6,105 nt of DNA from Gammaproteobacteria bacterium. Lineage in GTDB: Bacteria > Pseudomonadota > Gammaproteobacteria > Chromatiales > Chromatiaceae. The notes under the pieces were generated by a model, which saw only the letters and a list, made by a program, of their open reading frames with translations, did not search any database and was not told where the DNA came from. Below, in pieces: positions 4,883-6,105 of this stretch. The translations under genes were made by a program, and so were the position numbers. Position 1 is the stretch's first letter. The number at the start of each line of letters is the position of its first letter. The DNA lies in contig JAJRUY010000162.1 of assembly GCA_024277555.1 (NCBI GenBank), positions 1-6,105 on the forward strand, written 5' to 3'.

Positions 4883-5920
4883 ATGACAGAAACCATAACC
4901 ATTACCCGCCCCGATGACTGGCATTTGCATTTGCGCGATGGTGACGTACTGGCTGATGTTGTACCACACACAGCCAGGCGGTTTGCCCGTGCCATCGTCA
5001 TGCCCAATCTCAAGCCCCCGATAACCACCACGGAACAGGCCATTGCCTACCGGCAGCGTATTTTGGCCGCCGTGCCTGGGCACAGCTCTTTCAATCCCTT
5101 GATGACCCTGTACCTGACCGCAAACACCAGCGCCGAAGAGATACGTCTGGCGCATGCTTCCGGAGTGGTGCAGGCGGTGAAATACTATCCTGCCGGAGCC
5201 ACCACCAATTCGGATGCCGGAGTGACAGATCTGAGGCAGGCCTATCCTGTTCTGGAGGTCATGGCGGAAGAACAGATGCCATTACTGGTTCATGGGGAGG
5301 TGGTGGATGCGCAGGTAGATGTGTTTGACCGGGAAGCGGTATTTATCCAGCGGGTTCTGTTGCCCTTGCTGCAGGACATCCCCGGGCTGAAAATCGTGTT
5401 CGAGCACATCACCACTCGGGATGCCGTGGAACTGGTGCAGCAAACGCCACAGCGTCTGGGCGCCACCATCACGCCCCAGCACCTGCTCATGAATCGCAAT
5501 GCTATTTTCAATGGCGGCATCAATCCGCATCACTATTGCCTGCCCGTACTCAAGCGTGAGGAACACCGCCAGGCTCTGGTGGAAGCCGCCATCAGTGGTG
5601 ATACGCGTTTCTTTCTCGGCACCGACAGTGCGCCCCATGCCAGAGCCGTCAAGGAGAGCGCCTGTGGCTGTGCGGGGATGTACAGCGCCCATGCAGCCAT
5701 CGAACTCTATGCCCAGGTATTTGATCAGGCTGGCGCCCTGGACAGGCTGGAGGGCTTTGCCTCCTTTCATGGGGCGGATTTCTACGGCCTGCCGCGCAAC
5801 CGGGACAGCATCACCCTGATGCGGGAGTCGTGGAAAGTGCCGAAGCGTCTGAACTTCGGCAGCGGGGAGCTTGTGCCCTTGGGAGCAGGGGAGGTATTGC
5901 CCTGGAAGCTGCTTGTCTAA
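4883..5920 (+). CDS. pyrC: Dihydroorotase, class II (PyrC)
   Basis: A 345-residue zinc amidohydrolase that interconverts N-carbamoyl-L-aspartate and L-dihydroorotate, the third step of de novo pyrimidine synthesis, in the cytoplasm. All expected active-site residues are present at a constant offset of three from E. coli PyrC: His14 and His16 (in DDWHLHLRDG), Lys100 (the carboxylated bridging lysine, in AVKYYPAGATTNS), His137 (LLVHGE), His175 (FEHITT) and Asp248 (LGTDSAPH). Length matches E. coli PyrC (about 348). The ATG at 4883 is the only reasonable start; an in-frame stop lies at 4847-4849. The ribosome-binding site is poor: the nearest GAGG is at 4862-4865, 17 nt away. A TAGAAT at 4847-4852 could be its -10 box, without a good -35. 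It lies just past the heat-shock terminator and looks independently expressed. Confidence 0.96.
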   Translation: MTETITITRPDDWHLHLRDGDVLADVVPHTARRFARAIVMPNLKPPITTTEQAIAYRQRILAAVPGHSSFNPLMTLYLTANTSAEEIRLAHASGVVQAVKYYPAGATTNSDAGVTDLRQAYPVLEVMAEEQMPLLVHGEVVDAQVDVFDREAVFIQRVLLPLLQDIPGLKIVFEHITTRDAVELVQQTPQRLGATITPQHLLMNRNAIFNGGINPHHYCLPVLKREEHRQALVEAAISGDTRFFLGTDSAPHARAVKESACGCAGMYSAHAAIELYAQVFDQAGALDRLEGFASFHGADFYGLPRNRDSITLMRESWKVPKRLNFGSGELVPLGAGEVLPWKLLV

Positions 5921-6105
5921 CCCGGATATTTCACCAGGACACTGGAATAACAACATAAGATGCCGTTTTTATTAACCATTGCATCTATATTAGCAAAGTG
6001 CAATATGTTACCGGGTGTTTGTTAAGTCCGCCCTTGCACCGATCTTGTTGCCCAGAGACGATATTTCTTCACTCATCAATAGCTTGGGCTATTGATTCGA
6101 TCAGA
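5921..6105. other. Gene-free stretch after pyrC
   Basis: No credible gene is visible on either strand. There is no clear Rho-independent terminator directly behind pyrC; the only nearby dyad is a weak CCAG/CTGG stem (5934-5945). A 6-bp inverted repeat, ATTGCA (5978-5983) with TGCAAT (5999-6004), and a perfect palindrome at 6075-6096 suggest a control region for a gene beyond the right edge. Confidence 0.5.
6075..6096. promoter_or_regulatory. Perfect palindrome, possible operator or hairpin
   Basis: ATCAATAGC (6075-6083) and GCTATTGAT (6088-6096) are perfect inverted copies around TTGG. No T-run follows on the plus strand, so a terminator is unlikely in that direction. The ATAG...CTAT core with flanking AT-rich arms resembles operators of LysR-type regulators such as OxyR, though the 6-nt spacing between ATAG and CTAT does not fit the OxyR consensus exactly. 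The target gene would lie beyond the window. Confidence 0.4.

Noticed and set aside
5282..5956. 224-codon open frame on the minus strand
   Set aside because: Antisense to the catalytic core of pyrC; no domain and no start signals.
5960..6025. 21-residue hydrophobic open frame after pyrC
   Set aside because: No ribosome-binding site, too short to judge, and located in AT-rich intergenic DNA; probably chance.
1..6105. CRISPR array, tRNA, rRNA, transposase or phage genes
   Set aside because: No regularly spaced direct repeats, cloverleaf, rRNA-like sequence or mobile-element protein could be found on either strand.

Overview
The window reads as a chromosomal segment of a proteobacterium, most likely a gammaproteobacterium. 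The reasons are a class II dihydroorotase of the E. coli PyrC type, a CbpA-CbpM pair, a DegQ/DegP-type protease, sigma-32-like promoters with the CTTGAAA / CCCCATnT pattern, and a GTCATTCCGGC-type intergenic palindrome. Species cannot be fixed from the sequence. The region is almost entirely a heat-shock and protein quality-control locus, followed by one housekeeping pyrimidine gene.

Layout. (1) 1-135, minus strand: the first 45 codons of an unidentified exported protein, running off the left edge. (2) 136-429: a divergent control region of about 295 bp with two back-to-back sigma-32-like promoters, one firing left into the exported-protein gene and one right into the chaperone genes. (3) 430-3672, plus strand: hsp20 (copy 1), a periplasmic HtrA/DegQ protease with two PDZ domains, the DnaJ-like co-chaperone cbpA (GTG start) and its MerR-like modulator cbpM. 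The last three are separated by only 13 and 3 bp; the first gap is 95 bp and full of dyads. (4) 3673-3932: no gene; an imperfect inverted-repeat element (REP/MITE-like), then a third sigma-32-like promoter. (5) 3933-4778: two further hsp20 genes (copies 2 and 3) 21 bp apart, closed by a strong Rho-independent terminator. (6) 4883-5920: pyrC, with all expected metal ligands. (7) 5921-6105: no gene; it holds a perfect 9-bp-stem palindrome near the right edge.

How the genes fit together (inference from family knowledge). The small heat-shock proteins hold unfolding cytoplasmic proteins. CbpA hands clients to DnaK and CbpM tunes CbpA. The DegQ-like enzyme degrades or refolds damaged proteins in the periplasm. 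One promoter region would therefore raise protein quality control on both sides of the inner membrane, and the divergent exported protein would be induced with it. Several leaders also contain short hairpins that involve or adjoin the Shine-Dalgarno sequence, so an added RNA-level temperature response is possible but unproven. pyrC appears to be an unrelated neighbour insulated by the terminator. I see no transposase, CRISPR array, tRNA or rRNA.
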